From assembly GCA_002405615.1 (NCBI GenBank), contig DHMD01000051.1, positions 14,363 through 49,880 on the forward strand: DNA of 35,518 bases. Reading direction: 5' to 3'. The notes beneath the pieces were generated by a model. It searched no databases. It saw only the letters and a program-made list of their open reading frames with translations, and had not been told where the DNA came from. Within the stretch, counting starts at the first letter, position 1. Each line of letters starts with the position of its first letter. Below, piece after piece: positions 7,134-15,598 of the stretch. The DNA is from Christensenella sp. UBA4651. Lineage in GTDB: Bacteria; Bacillota; Clostridia; Christensenellales; UBA1242. The position numbers and the translations under genes are program-made.

Positions 7134-8654
7134 TTGGAATATATTATAGTTCAGGCAGGAGGTCAAGGCTCTCGCCTAAAAAAACTCACTCGCAATAAAC
7201 CGAAAGCGTTAGTTTCAATCGACAATTTGCCGATTATTTTTCATTTATTTAGACAGTTTCCCGAGGCAAAATTTATAATTATTGGCGACTACAAGTGCGA
7301 TGTTTTGCGTAAATACCTCGCAGTTTTTGCTACTGTAAAGTATGAAGTTATTGACGCTAGCAGACACAAAGGTACTTGTGCAGGTGTAGCCGAAGCCTTG
7401 CAAAAAATCCCAGACAAACACACATTTATGATGATTTGGTGCGATTTGATTTTGGACAAAAAATTTGACATTTCTACACTAGATTACGCAAACAAGAACT
7501 ATGTTGGTTTGTCAAAAGATTTTCAATGTCGCTGGATGTACAAGGACGGTATTTTTAGCGAAACGCCGTCTTGCGAATATGGCGTTGCGGGGCTATTTGC
7601 TTTTGTCGAAAAAAGTATTATTGAGACAGTTCCATATGAGGGCGAGTTTGTCCGTTGGCTGAGTACGCAAGATATCCCTTTTGACACTATTGGTATTTAC
7701 GGGGCGAAAGAGTATGGGCTATTTGATTTTGTTAATTCGCTAGAACAGCCTAAATGCCGACCTTTCAATCGTTTGATTTTTGACGGCGACAAGGTTACAA
7801 AAATCGGCATTGATGAGCAAGGTGAGGCATTGGCTCGGCGTGAGCGTAATTGGTATAGTGTGGTAGCCTCGCATAATTTTGAATCACTACCTACAATTTA
7901 TAGCCTAGACCCTCTGGTAATGCAACGAATTGACGGAGAACCTATATACAAGTATGGTGCGTTGTGGCTAGACGAAAAGAAGCAAATATTAGGTAAAATC
8001 ATCGCTTGTTTGCGGAAATTACACGCTCTCGCCACTGTACCTGCCGACTATGAGAGTCTGGAACAAAATTATATTGGCAAGACCTTAGAGAGGCTAAACA
8101 AAGTCCAAGACCTCATACCTTTTGCTAGGGACGAATACATCACTATCAACGGAAAAGTTTGCAAAAATTTCTATTTTTGCGTAGATAGAGTCGCCGACCA
8201 AATGCGTAAATACTACCCGCAAAAATTCCACTTTATTCACGGGGATAGCACTTTTTCTAATATCTTGCTCGACAAGTCGCTAAACCCAGTCCTCATAGAC
8301 CCTCGTGGGTATTTTGGAAATACTGAATTGTATGGCGATGTAGCGTATGACTGGGCAAAAGTTTATTATTCTTTGGCAACAAATTATGACCAATTTAATT
8401 TGAAGAATTTTGATTTATGCATAAATTCGCACGATGTTACGCTGTCAATTCCTGCTAGCGGGTGGGAGGAATTGAAGGCATATTTCTTGGATTTAATCAA
8501 GGACGATTGCTCGGAGGAACAACTCAACCTAATTTTGGCGCTGATTTGGTTGTCGCTAACCACTTATGCGTGGGACGATTATGATTCGATTTGTGGTGCT
8601 TTTTATATGGGTCTACTGGTGCTAAACAATTGCCCTTTTATGGAGGATAAATAA
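7134..8654 (+). CDS. Bifunctional sugar-phosphate nucleotidyltransferase / APH-type sugar kinase
   Basis: Two enzymes are fused in 506 residues. The first (about 1-195) is a RmlA/LicC-like nucleotidyltransferase: IIVQAGGQGSRLKKLTRNKP ends in a lysine that contacts phosphate, and D104 in IWCDLIL is the likely metal ligand. The second (about 205-495) has the aminoglycoside-phosphotransferase/choline-kinase fold, with HGDSTFSN (369-376, catalytic aspartate) and D389 in VLIDPRGYFGN. Together they could phosphorylate a sugar at C1 and then activate it with an NTP, as FKP and HldE do with unrelated kinase folds. It begins with TTG; an in-frame stop at 7122 excludes earlier starts, and AGGTGG lies 12 bases upstream. 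It heads an operon with an isomerase, a phosphatase and a glycosyltransferase. A choline-type substrate is the main alternative. Confidence 0.8.
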   Translation: MEYIIVQAGGQGSRLKKLTRNKPKALVSIDNLPIIFHLFRQFPEAKFIIIGDYKCDVLRKYLAVFATVKYEVIDASRHKGTCAGVAEALQKIPDKHTFMMIWCDLILDKKFDISTLDYANKNYVGLSKDFQCRWMYKDGIFSETPSCEYGVAGLFAFVEKSIIETVPYEGEFVRWLSTQDIPFDTIGIYGAKEYGLFDFVNSLEQPKCRPFNRLIFDGDKVTKIGIDEQGEALARRERNWYSVVASHNFESLPTIYSLDPLVMQRIDGEPIYKYGALWLDEKKQILGKIIACLRKLHALATVPADYESLEQNYIGKTLERLNKVQDLIPFARDEYITINGKVCKNFYFCVDRVADQMRKYYPQKFHFIHGDSTFSNILLDKSLNPVLIDPRGYFGNTELYGDVAYDWAKVYYSLATNYDQFNLKNFDLCINSHDVTLSIPASGWEELKAYFLDLIKDDCSEEQLNLILALIWLSLTTYAWDDYDSICGAFYMGLLVLNNCPFMEDK

Positions 8655-8656
8655 TA

Positions 8657-9250
8657 ATGATAGAGTATTTTGAACACAATATGGATATTTTGAAAAAGTC
8701 GATAGAATCACTGGACGATACCGTTTGGAGTCAAGTGGTATCAGAGTGCGTAGAAACTATCCGCAACGGTGGCAAAATCATCGCTAGCGGATTAGGCAAA
8801 AATGTGCCGATTTGTGAGAAGTTTGTAGGTACGCTCAACTCTTTTGGTATTCCTGCCGCATTTTTGCACTCAAATACCGCAGTACATGGCGACCTAGGGA
8901 TAGTTGGAGAAAATGATTTGGTGTTTGTGCTGTCCAAAAGTGGTAACACCGAGGAGTCAACTATGCTCGCAGCATACCTACTAGATAGGGAAGTAAATAC
9001 TTGGCTACTCTCTTGTGCTGAATTTTCTAGACTCACTGATATGCTCTCAAAGCGTGTTATTCTCAAACTCGAACACGAGGGCGATTTGTGGAATATCGCC
9101 CCTAATAACTCTACCACTGTTTTCCTAATTTTCTTGCAAGGTCTGGCGGTAAAATTGAGCGAAGAACTCAAAATCGACCTCTCAACATTCAAGAAAAATC
9201 ACCCAGGCGGTAGTATCGGCGAGAAATTGCGTGCTAGGGCTGCGGCATAG
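8657..9250 (+). CDS. kdsD: Arabinose-5-phosphate isomerase (KdsD/KpsF type, SIS domain only)
   Basis: The family interconverts D-ribulose 5-phosphate and D-arabinose 5-phosphate. The 197 residues form a single SIS domain with SGLGKN, AVHGDLG, LSKSGNTEE, NIAPNNSTTVFL and NHPGGSIGEKL. As I recall, the essential residues of E. coli KdsD are K59, E111, E152 and H193; here K48, E100, E141 and H182 match all four at one constant offset of 11, which is strong support. The two C-terminal CBS domains of KdsD (about 328 residues) are absent, as in some short clostridial and Bacteroides isomerases. GGAGG lies ten bases upstream. No Kdo-synthesis gene is visible, so the product probably feeds the neighbouring kinase/nucleotidyltransferase. 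Confidence 0.85.
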   Translation: MIEYFEHNMDILKKSIESLDDTVWSQVVSECVETIRNGGKIIASGLGKNVPICEKFVGTLNSFGIPAAFLHSNTAVHGDLGIVGENDLVFVLSKSGNTEESTMLAAYLLDREVNTWLLSCAEFSRLTDMLSKRVILKLEHEGDLWNIAPNNSTTVFLIFLQGLAVKLSEELKIDLSTFKKNHPGGSIGEKLRARAAA

Positions 9251-9257
9251 GTGAAAA

Positions 9258-9647
9258 ATGGCTAGTCTAAATTTATCTACGATGAGCAAAACTTGGATAT
9301 TTGACCTTGACGGCACTTTGGTAGAGCATAATGGATACCTAAAATATGGCAGAGATGTGCTGCTCGCTGGGGTGCGGGAGTTTTTTGACAACTTGCCTAG
9401 TGAAGATATGGTGGTTATATTGAGCGCCCGTTCCTCGCAGTATAGAGAATTGACTCTTGATTTTTTGGAGGAAAATAGAATTCGTTTTGACCACATTATT
9501 TTTGACGCTCCCAAGGGCGAACGAATTTTGGTAAACGATTGCAAACCTGACGGGCTAAAATGTGCGTATTCGGTAAATTTGGAGCGTAACTTATTCGCAG
9601 GGCTTGACTATGTGTGCAGTGATAAAGGAGAGGGAAGAAAAGTATGA
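9258..9647 (+). CDS. Small HAD-family phosphatase
   Basis: The 129 residues are a compact HAD fold without a large cap. Motif I is WIFDLDGTL, with the nucleophile aspartate at about residue 14 and the acid/base aspartate two later. Motif II is VVILSARSS, and the last motifs are in APKGERILVNDCKPDG. Size and pattern resemble the short capsule-biosynthesis phosphatases (EcbF/BcbF type). In this operon it would remove the second phosphate from a sugar bisphosphate, as GmhB does for heptose. The start at 9258 has AGGTG five bases upstream; an ATG at 9282 would give a shorter N terminus but has no clear ribosome site. The TGA stop overlaps the next ATG (ATGA). Confidence 0.78.
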   Translation: MASLNLSTMSKTWIFDLDGTLVEHNGYLKYGRDVLLAGVREFFDNLPSEDMVVILSARSSQYRELTLDFLEENRIRFDHIIFDAPKGERILVNDCKPDGLKCAYSVNLERNLFAGLDYVCSDKGEGRKV

Positions 9648-10597
9648 GATTTTTTAGGACGATTGGCAAAGGTATCGTAATAGGTTGTAAATTTGCCGCC
9701 GCCGCAATCACCTATCCGATGTTTTTACGCAGACTTCGCAAGCAAAAAAGGGACAATGAGGTAATAATCACTCTTTTTGCACATATTGGCGATGTGATAT
9801 ATGGTATGAGTTATGCCGAGCAATTCAAGCGAGAAACAGGCACAAAAATCTGTGTATACTGCTGCGAAACTTTTGTGAATATGGTCAAATCCTACTCGTG
9901 CGTGGATAGGATAATTACATACCGCAAAGGGTCGGTCGCAGAGTACACAGTTACATATTTCCCTGATATGCGTTATGCTTGGGCGAGAAAGGAAAATTAT
10001 GACGGCATTATCGCCACAATTCCACCCAAGAACTATTTTAAGGGTAGGACAGCCTTGGAGGTCTATCGCGACCATATATATAAAGTAAAATCGGACAAAA
10101 AGAGCCTATACACACCACAAACTGTCGAAGTCAAAAGTATCCCAGATTTTGAGGCAAATAAGGATAAAATTGTTGTATTAAATCCGTATTCCTTTTCGCA
10201 CGGATATAACCGCAAACTGTTTGAGGCGATTGTCTCCGAATTAAAATCTATGGGCTATATAGTCTACACAAACGCCGTCCCCAAATTTGGTCAAAAAGCA
10301 ATCAAAGGGTCATTAACCTTGGATTCTTCGGTTGAAGAACTACACTCAATCGTGCAGCAAATTCCTCTATTTTTGTCTGTGCGTTCGGGCATTATTGACC
10401 TTATGTGTAATTCAAAATGTAATCTTTTTGCTCTATATGTTAGGCAAGCGTGGATGCGTAACTATTTTTCTATCCGAGAACTTACCTCATACAGCGAATA
10501 CGAGGGCAACACCGAGGAGGCTGTTTGGTTAAACAAAAAAGATACCCCAAGAGTAATTAATAGGATAAAAGATTTTCTAAATAAAGTCAATGCGTAA
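9644..10597 (+). CDS. GT-B glycosyltransferase, heptosyltransferase (GT9)-like
   Basis: The 317 residues look like a divergent GT9-type transferase. A basic, partly hydrophobic N-terminal helix (residues 1-30) could hold it at the membrane. TLFAHIGDVIYGMSYA (about 43-58) matches the acceptor-site loop of heptosyltransferases, KIVVLNPYSFSHGYNRKLFE starts the donor domain, and PLFLSVRSGIIDLM with CNLFALY matches the GT-B donor-binding strand and helix. It would transfer the sugar activated by the upstream enzymes onto a glycan or lipid. It overlaps the phosphatase gene by four bases, so the two are translationally coupled. Exact family, donor and acceptor cannot be fixed; a fucosyltransferase-like fold is also possible. 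Confidence 0.72.
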   Translation: MRFFRTIGKGIVIGCKFAAAAITYPMFLRRLRKQKRDNEVIITLFAHIGDVIYGMSYAEQFKRETGTKICVYCCETFVNMVKSYSCVDRIITYRKGSVAEYTVTYFPDMRYAWARKENYDGIIATIPPKNYFKGRTALEVYRDHIYKVKSDKKSLYTPQTVEVKSIPDFEANKDKIVVLNPYSFSHGYNRKLFEAIVSELKSMGYIVYTNAVPKFGQKAIKGSLTLDSSVEELHSIVQQIPLFLSVRSGIIDLMCNSKCNLFALYVRQAWMRNYFSIRELTSYSEYEGNTEEAVWLNKKDTPRVINRIKDFLNKVNA

Positions 10598-10664
10598 ACT
10601 TTATTTGCATATCTACAACACCTAAATTACTATTTTTATTAAAATAATTATTCAATTTAATTTG

Positions 10665-10693
10665 GGTCGCTTGTGCTTAACTAGCGACTTTTT
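10665..10693 (+). terminator. Terminator of the sugar operon
   Basis: GTCGCT (10666-10671) pairs with AGCGAC (10683-10688) and five T follow. The stem is short but well placed, 68 bases after the glycosyltransferase stop. Confidence 0.75.
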
Positions 10694-10715
10694 CTATTCG
10701 TTTTCGGCAATAAAG

Positions 10716-10744
10716 TTGACTAAATCACTAAATTATGGTATATT
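10716..10744 (+). promoter_or_regulatory. helD-nrdR promoter
   Basis: TTGACT (10716-10721), 17 bases and TATATT (10739-10744) form a strong sigma-A promoter. It overlaps an in-frame ATG at 10735, which therefore cannot be the helD start. Confidence 0.85.
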
Positions 10745-10770
10745 TAGGTACTAAATTTCGGGGGTGGGGT

Positions 10771-12804
10771 ATGATTGACAAAAATAGCCAAGAGTGGGTT
10801 AATGAGGTAAACTATCTCGATGAAACCAAGCGAGTAATCGACAAAAAGCTGAATAAACTCAATTTTGACATCAGCAGGTCAAAGGAAACTGTGGAAGATT
10901 TGCGGAAGTACTACATTGACGGCACGCAAGTTTTTGGTGATTTTGATGATGCGGAGAAAGTTACAGTTAATCAGGTAATCAACGAGAATATCGACCTTGC
11001 AAACAACAATATTGACAAGGCAAATGCGCTCATTCGCAATCGCCCCCGCCCATATTTTGGTAGAGTAGATTTTGTGAGTGAGGGCGAACTGACTCGTGCT
11101 TATGTAGGCCTTACGGGGATTGAGGAGGATAACAACTACTTTGTTATCGACTGGCGTGCGCCCATTGCAGAACTGTTTTATGAGGCGGGCAAGGGCAAGG
11201 CAACTGTTGACATTCCAGACGGCAAACTTTCGTGTGAGGTAACCGAAAAACGCCAGTACGACATACAAAATGGCGTACTTCTAGACGCATACGAGATTGA
11301 CGCAGATATGTTTGATGAATATCTGCAAAAGGTGCTATCCAAGGTCAACTCGGGCGAACTGCACAACATCGCTGGCACTATCCAAAAGGAGCAGAACGAG
11401 ATTATCCGCAATTTGCACGATGACCTAATCGTAGTCCAAGGTTACTCGGGCAGTGGTAAGACGACTGTTGCACTCCACCGTATCGCATATGCGCTGTATC
11501 GTATGCGGGACTTGAAGTCGGCTAATATCCTAATGTTTACGCTGAATGAGGCTTTTATGTCGCATATCAACGGCGTTTTGCCCGAATTAGGCGAGCAGAA
11601 TGCTAGAAACGCAACATTGACCAAGTTTGCTAGCCGCTTGCTCAAAATCACTCGTGAGTTTGAGGAAAATGACGAGTTTTTGGAGCGATATTTGGCTGCT
11701 AGCGAGGTGCAGAGAGCCGAAATCGCCAGCAAACTCGATATGAGTATTAAGTCAAAAATCGCAACTTTTGCCGCCGAATTTACCGCCTCTCGTGTGGCGA
11801 AGACGGGTTTCAAAATCGAAAACAAGGGGTTTACCGCCGAAATGCTCAACCAACTATTCGCAAAATTAGACGGAGAGCCACTGTTTTCTAGGCTAAACAA
11901 AATTTCTGCACTCATTATCCACAAACTCAAAATGGACAAATTCAAGTCCGCAAAACGAATTATTACATCAAAGATTTATGAGTGCTTCGATACCCCGCAA
12001 AATATTGAGGGACTGTATGACCGCTTCTTGGAGTCGCAAGGTTTTGCTCCTGTCGACCACTCGGGTAAGGTGGCAACAGAGGACGCAGTCCTTATGTGCT
12101 TACTCAAAGAGGCGACCAGCGATATGGTTATCAAAATGGACATTCGCCACATCGTAGTAGACGAGGCACAAGAGTACCCGCTATTATTTATAGATATGTT
12201 GCTCCGCCTTTTCCCTCGTGCGCAATTTAGCATTTTCGGGGACAAGTACCAACGCACCAACCCGACAGGTATATCTGATTTGCAGCAAATCATCGACCTA
12301 AAAGCCATTTACGGCACTAGCAAATTCTATACATTAGACAACACATACCGCAGCAGTGAGGAGATTGTCGACTACTGCTCACGCATTATTGGCAACCCTC
12401 GCCACAATGTGTTCCGTTATTCAAATGGCGAACCTGTCGAGGTTTTGCCGCTCGCTGATAGGGATATAGAGGTCGCTAGTCAGATAGCCTTTATCCTAGA
12501 AAAAACTATCACGACTCACGGCTCAATCGGAATAATTACGGGCGATATTGACTCAGCCAAGAGATTGTATCAATTATTGTTGCCGATTTGCGGTCATAGG
12601 CTCAGTTTGGTAGAAAATGCCCAGAGTAGTGCCTTGGAGGATATCCAAATCGTGCCAGTCGGTATGTGCAAAGGGCTGGAATTTAACACTGTAATCGTAG
12701 TGGAAAATGGCGGATTGTTTGACAGTTATTTGAGCGACAATCTTAAATATATCGCTTGTACTAGGGCTATAAACAAACTGTATGTCTACAAAAAGGAAAA
12801 AGTT
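10771..12804 (+). CDS. helD: HelD-type RNA polymerase recycling ATPase (UvrD/Rep superfamily 1)
   Basis: HelD prises RNA polymerase off stalled complexes using ATP. From the ATG at 10771 the protein has 678 residues. The N-terminal coiled coil (about 10-90) should enter the polymerase secondary channel. The family segment YFVIDWRAPIAELFYEAG follows (123-140). Helicase motifs are Walker A GYSGSGKTT (224-232), VVDEAQEYP (462-470), NTYRS (524-528), CKGLEFNTVIVVE (633-645) and YIACTRAINKLYVY (660-673). The alternative ATG at 10735 lies inside the promoter -10. The ribosome site is an unusual GGGGGTGGGG run just before the ATG. nrdR follows directly after the stop. Confidence 0.9.
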
Positions 12805-12807
12805 TAG

Positions 12808-13278
12808 ATGAAGTGTAAATTTTGTAATAACGCAAATAGTAAAGTAATCGACAGCCGCCTAAACGAGGACGGCACTAGCATTCGCCGCCGTAGGGAATGT
12901 ACCGAGTGCGGTAGGCGGTTTACCACTTTTGAGGAGTACGAAACTATCCCTGTTTTGGTGGTCAAGAGTGATGGCTCTCGACAACCTTTTGATAGAGAAA
13001 AAATCAAGCGTGGTATAATCAAAGCTTGTGAAAAACGCCCCGTTACCATTATCCAAATCGAGCAAGTCGTCAACGATATTGAGAAAGAAATATACAATAC
13101 ACTTGCCCAAGAGGTTAGTACGCAAACTATCGGCGAGTTGGTTATGAAGGGGATAAAAGGGCTCGACCAAGTCGCATATATCCGCTTTGCGTCAGTGTAC
13201 CGCCAGTTTACCGATGTGAGTAATTTTATCGAATTGCTAGACGATTTTAAGAACGAAATAGAAAAAGAAAAGAAATAA
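12808..13278 (+). CDS. nrdR: Transcriptional repressor NrdR
   Basis: NrdR senses ATP/dATP and represses ribonucleotide reductase genes. The 156 residues are of normal length. The zinc ribbon is CKFC (3-6) and CTEC (31-34), followed by RRFTTFEEYE. The ATP-cone starts at LVVKSDGSRQPFDREKI and ends around ASVYRQFTDV. The ATG comes immediately after the helD TAG, with AAGGA inside the helD end, so the two are co-translated. No ribonucleotide reductase gene is in this window. A short terminator follows at 13291. Confidence 0.96.
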   Translation: MKCKFCNNANSKVIDSRLNEDGTSIRRRRECTECGRRFTTFEEYETIPVLVVKSDGSRQPFDREKIKRGIIKACEKRPVTIIQIEQVVNDIEKEIYNTLAQEVSTQTIGELVMKGIKGLDQVAYIRFASVYRQFTDVSNFIELLDDFKNEIEKEKK

Positions 13279-13290
13279 AATTTATAGTTA

Positions 13291-13317
13291 GAGAGGCCGT
13301 ATTCGGCTTCTTCTTTT
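13291..13317 (+). terminator. nrdR terminator
   Basis: GAGGCCG (13293-13299) pairs with CGGCTTC (13304-13310), one G-T pair included, around a TATT loop. A T-rich tail follows. Confidence 0.75.
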
Positions 13318-13350
13318 TAATTAAGTATAACCCCAATTTTGCCCTTTATG

Positions 13351-13378
13351 TAATAATAATTAGCGATAAAAATATAAT
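13351..13378 (+). promoter_or_regulatory. Possible Fur box and promoter of feoAB
   Basis: The bases at 13351-13365 match the B. subtilis 7-1-7 Fur box (TGATAATNATTATCA) at 11 of 14 defined positions. TATAAT at 13373-13378 is a perfect -10, but no good -35 is visible. Iron control of feoAB is common, so a Fur site here is plausible, but AT-rich DNA makes chance matches easy. Confidence 0.45.
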
Positions 13379-13383
13379 ATTAT

Positions 13384-13602
13384 ATGGATTTATTAGACGC
13401 AAAAATAGGGGAGCGGTTGGTTATCAAAAAAATCAACTTGCCGCCCAAATTGACTGATTATGCCGAGAGTAGGGGAGTCTTTGTTGGTAATATTTTACGC
13501 ATACTTCGCCGCAGCAAATCGAGGGTTTTGGTAGAAATTGACCAAAGTGTTTTTGTACTTCCTCCGATTTTTACTAGGGCTATTGAGGTGCAAATCTTAT
13601 GA
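13384..13602 (+). CDS. feoA: Ferrous iron transport protein A (SH3-like FeoA)
   Basis: FeoA is a small cytosolic SH3-like protein that assists FeoB. The 72 residues fit: MDLLDAKIGERLVIKKI at the start, the GVFVGNILRILRR turn, and a final strand with FTRAIEVQI. It overlaps feoB by four bases (ATGA). No Shine-Dalgarno sequence precedes the ATG; the -10 TATAAT ends only five bases upstream, so transcription may start at or next to the ATG and give a leaderless mRNA. Confidence 0.85.
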   Translation: MDLLDAKIGERLVIKKINLPPKLTDYAESRGVFVGNILRILRRSKSRVLVEIDQSVFVLPPIFTRAIEVQIL

Positions 13603-15533
13603 CAAACTGTTCTTCACTCACTCCCGCAACCCAAATTTTCCTCATCGGCAACCCCAATGCGGGGAAGTCAACCGTCTTTAATCGTCTCACTGGCAGCCGA
13701 GTGCATACGGGCAACTGGAACGGAGTAACAGTGTCCGCTACAACAAAAATCATTACGCACGCAGCACAAAACTACTCTGTAACCGACCTGCCGGGGATAT
13801 ACGGAATGACAGCATTTTCCCAAGACGAAGCCAATGCGATTGCCGCAATCGAACGCAATCCCGAGGCGATATTTGTAAACATAGTCGACATAAACACACT
13901 AGAAAAATCACTAAACTTGACCATTCAGTTGCTAGACCATGGGGCAAGGGTTATTTTGCTCCCGAATTTTACAACGACCGCAAAAAAGCGAGGGCTAGTG
14001 ATTGATTATCATAAATTGAGTGCTTGCCTGGGCGTTCCCATATGCACAGCCGACCCTCACAGCCGTACTTTCGCTGCTGAATTTATGGATTTTGTAGCCC
14101 AAAATTCTCCCGCCACGCACCCCAAGGCAAGTCGAACGAGCCCAGCACGCAAGGCAAAAATAAGCCAAATTATTTCTTCTTGCATTACTCAATCTCCTAG
14201 CACCCCATATGCATTTACTCGCCTCGATAATATCCTCACGAACCGCTTTTTGGGTATCCCGATTTTTCTAATTATTATGCTCGCCACCTTTTGGCTAACA
14301 TTCGGCATAGTCGGCTCTACTTTCTCTGATTGCCTTGTTTCTGTGTGGGAACTATTCGCAAAATCAATTTTGAACCTACTTTCGCTTGCATCATCTCCTG
14401 CGTGGCTCGCTAGTTTCGTTGGGGAGGGAATACTCAATAGTGTCGGCGGGATAATCGGCTTTTTGCCACAAATTTGCCTGCTTTGGCTTTGCCTCGAATT
14501 TTTGGAGCAATCGGGCTATATCTCTCGAATTGTTTGGCTACTAGAACCCAAACTCAACCGCCTCGGGTTAAGTGGCAAGAGTGCATTTCCGCTACTTTTG
14601 GGTTTCGGCTGCACAACTCTCGCAACTCCCACAGTGCTAGCAATAAAATCCCGCCCCGCAAGAGAAAAAACTGCTAGTATTTTGCCATTTATCAACTGTA
14701 ATGCCAAATTGCCAGTTTTGCTGTGTATCGCTAGTGCAATTTTCCCCGAACATACCCCAATTACCATTTTTTTGCTCTACATTTTGGGCGTGGTGGTAGC
14801 CGTATCGGTTGCTGCAATTTGGCAAAAGTTGCGTCCAACACCTAGCCAAAACGAAATCTTTGAATTTACTCCACTTTGTTTACCGAGTTTTACCCGCTTG
14901 TTATCAAAGACGCTCCTTACAGCCGCTAGATTTTTACGCAAGATTTGGTCGATTGTGCTGATTTTTGGTGTCATTATCTGGTTTATTAGTAATTTTGATT
15001 TTGCTCTGTGTCCGACCGAAATCCAAAACAGTATGCTAGCAAGTTTAGCCCAAATTTTCACTCCAATTTTTGCCCCATTAGGGCTAGGTTTGGGGAGTGT
15101 GATTGCCCTAATCGTAGGAATTGTAGCAAAAGAAATGGTGTTATCTTGCATCGCTGTGCTGAATAGCACGACCGTAATTTCAGCCTCTCTTATTGACCCT
15201 ATGGCTTTTGTCCACTTCGACATTTATAGTGGAGTTGCGTTTTTGGTATTTTGCTGCCTATACACGCCATGTGTCAGTGCTTTGGCTCAATTACGAGCGG
15301 TATTGCCTCGCCGTCAGTTTTTTGTGCAAATTTTATTGCAGTTTTGCGTTGCGTACGGAATGAGTCTGCTGATTTCAACTATAATAAAATCGCTTGCAAT
15401 TTGCGGTTTCGGAGGGGTAACTTGTGTACTCGTTGTGGCTATTTTGTGCGCATTTCTATTCTATATCGGACTAAAAAGGCGTTTTATCAATAGAAAATGC
15501 GATAGAAATTGTAATTTTTGTAATCGTACCTAA
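13599..15533 (+). CDS. feoB: Ferrous iron transporter FeoB with degenerate G4 motif
   Basis: FeoB is the membrane permease for Fe(II) with an N-terminal G domain. G1 is GNPNAGKS (17-24), the switch I region has GNWNGVTV, and G3 is DLPG (63-66). The usual NMxD G4 motif reads N123-F-T-T, so the aspartate that selects guanine is missing. The membrane part starts near residue 217 and has the Gate-domain cysteine segments GFGCTTLATPTVL and PFINCNAKLPVL. At 644 residues it is shorter than the usual 700-770. It ends in a cysteine-rich tail (CDRNCNFCNRT). No feoC is present. Loss of G4 suggests relaxed nucleotide specificity rather than loss of transport. Confidence 0.9.
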   Translation: MTNCSSLTPATQIFLIGNPNAGKSTVFNRLTGSRVHTGNWNGVTVSATTKIITHAAQNYSVTDLPGIYGMTAFSQDEANAIAAIERNPEAIFVNIVDINTLEKSLNLTIQLLDHGARVILLPNFTTTAKKRGLVIDYHKLSACLGVPICTADPHSRTFAAEFMDFVAQNSPATHPKASRTSPARKAKISQIISSCITQSPSTPYAFTRLDNILTNRFLGIPIFLIIMLATFWLTFGIVGSTFSDCLVSVWELFAKSILNLLSLASSPAWLASFVGEGILNSVGGIIGFLPQICLLWLCLEFLEQSGYISRIVWLLEPKLNRLGLSGKSAFPLLLGFGCTTLATPTVLAIKSRPAREKTASILPFINCNAKLPVLLCIASAIFPEHTPITIFLLYILGVVVAVSVAAIWQKLRPTPSQNEIFEFTPLCLPSFTRLLSKTLLTAARFLRKIWSIVLIFGVIIWFISNFDFALCPTEIQNSMLASLAQIFTPIFAPLGLGLGSVIALIVGIVAKEMVLSCIAVLNSTTVISASLIDPMAFVHFDIYSGVAFLVFCCLYTPCVSALAQLRAVLPRRQFFVQILLQFCVAYGMSLLISTIIKSLAICGFGGVTCVLVVAILCAFLFYIGLKRRFINRKCDRNCNFCNRT

Positions 15534-15539
15534 AAAATA

Positions 15540-15568
15540 TTGTAAATTTTGCATTTTTGTGCTACACT
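15540..15568 (+). promoter_or_regulatory. der-plsY promoter
   Basis: TTGTAA (15540-15545), 17 bases and TACACT (15563-15568) give a fair sigma-A promoter right after feoB, so der can be expressed independently of iron genes. Confidence 0.65.
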
Positions 15569-15598
15569 TAATCCAAGATAAATTTTTAGGAGAAAATT

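Noticed and set aside
10735..10770. Longer N terminus for HelD
   Set aside because: The ATG at 10735 is inside the promoter; the family N terminus fits the ATG at 10771.
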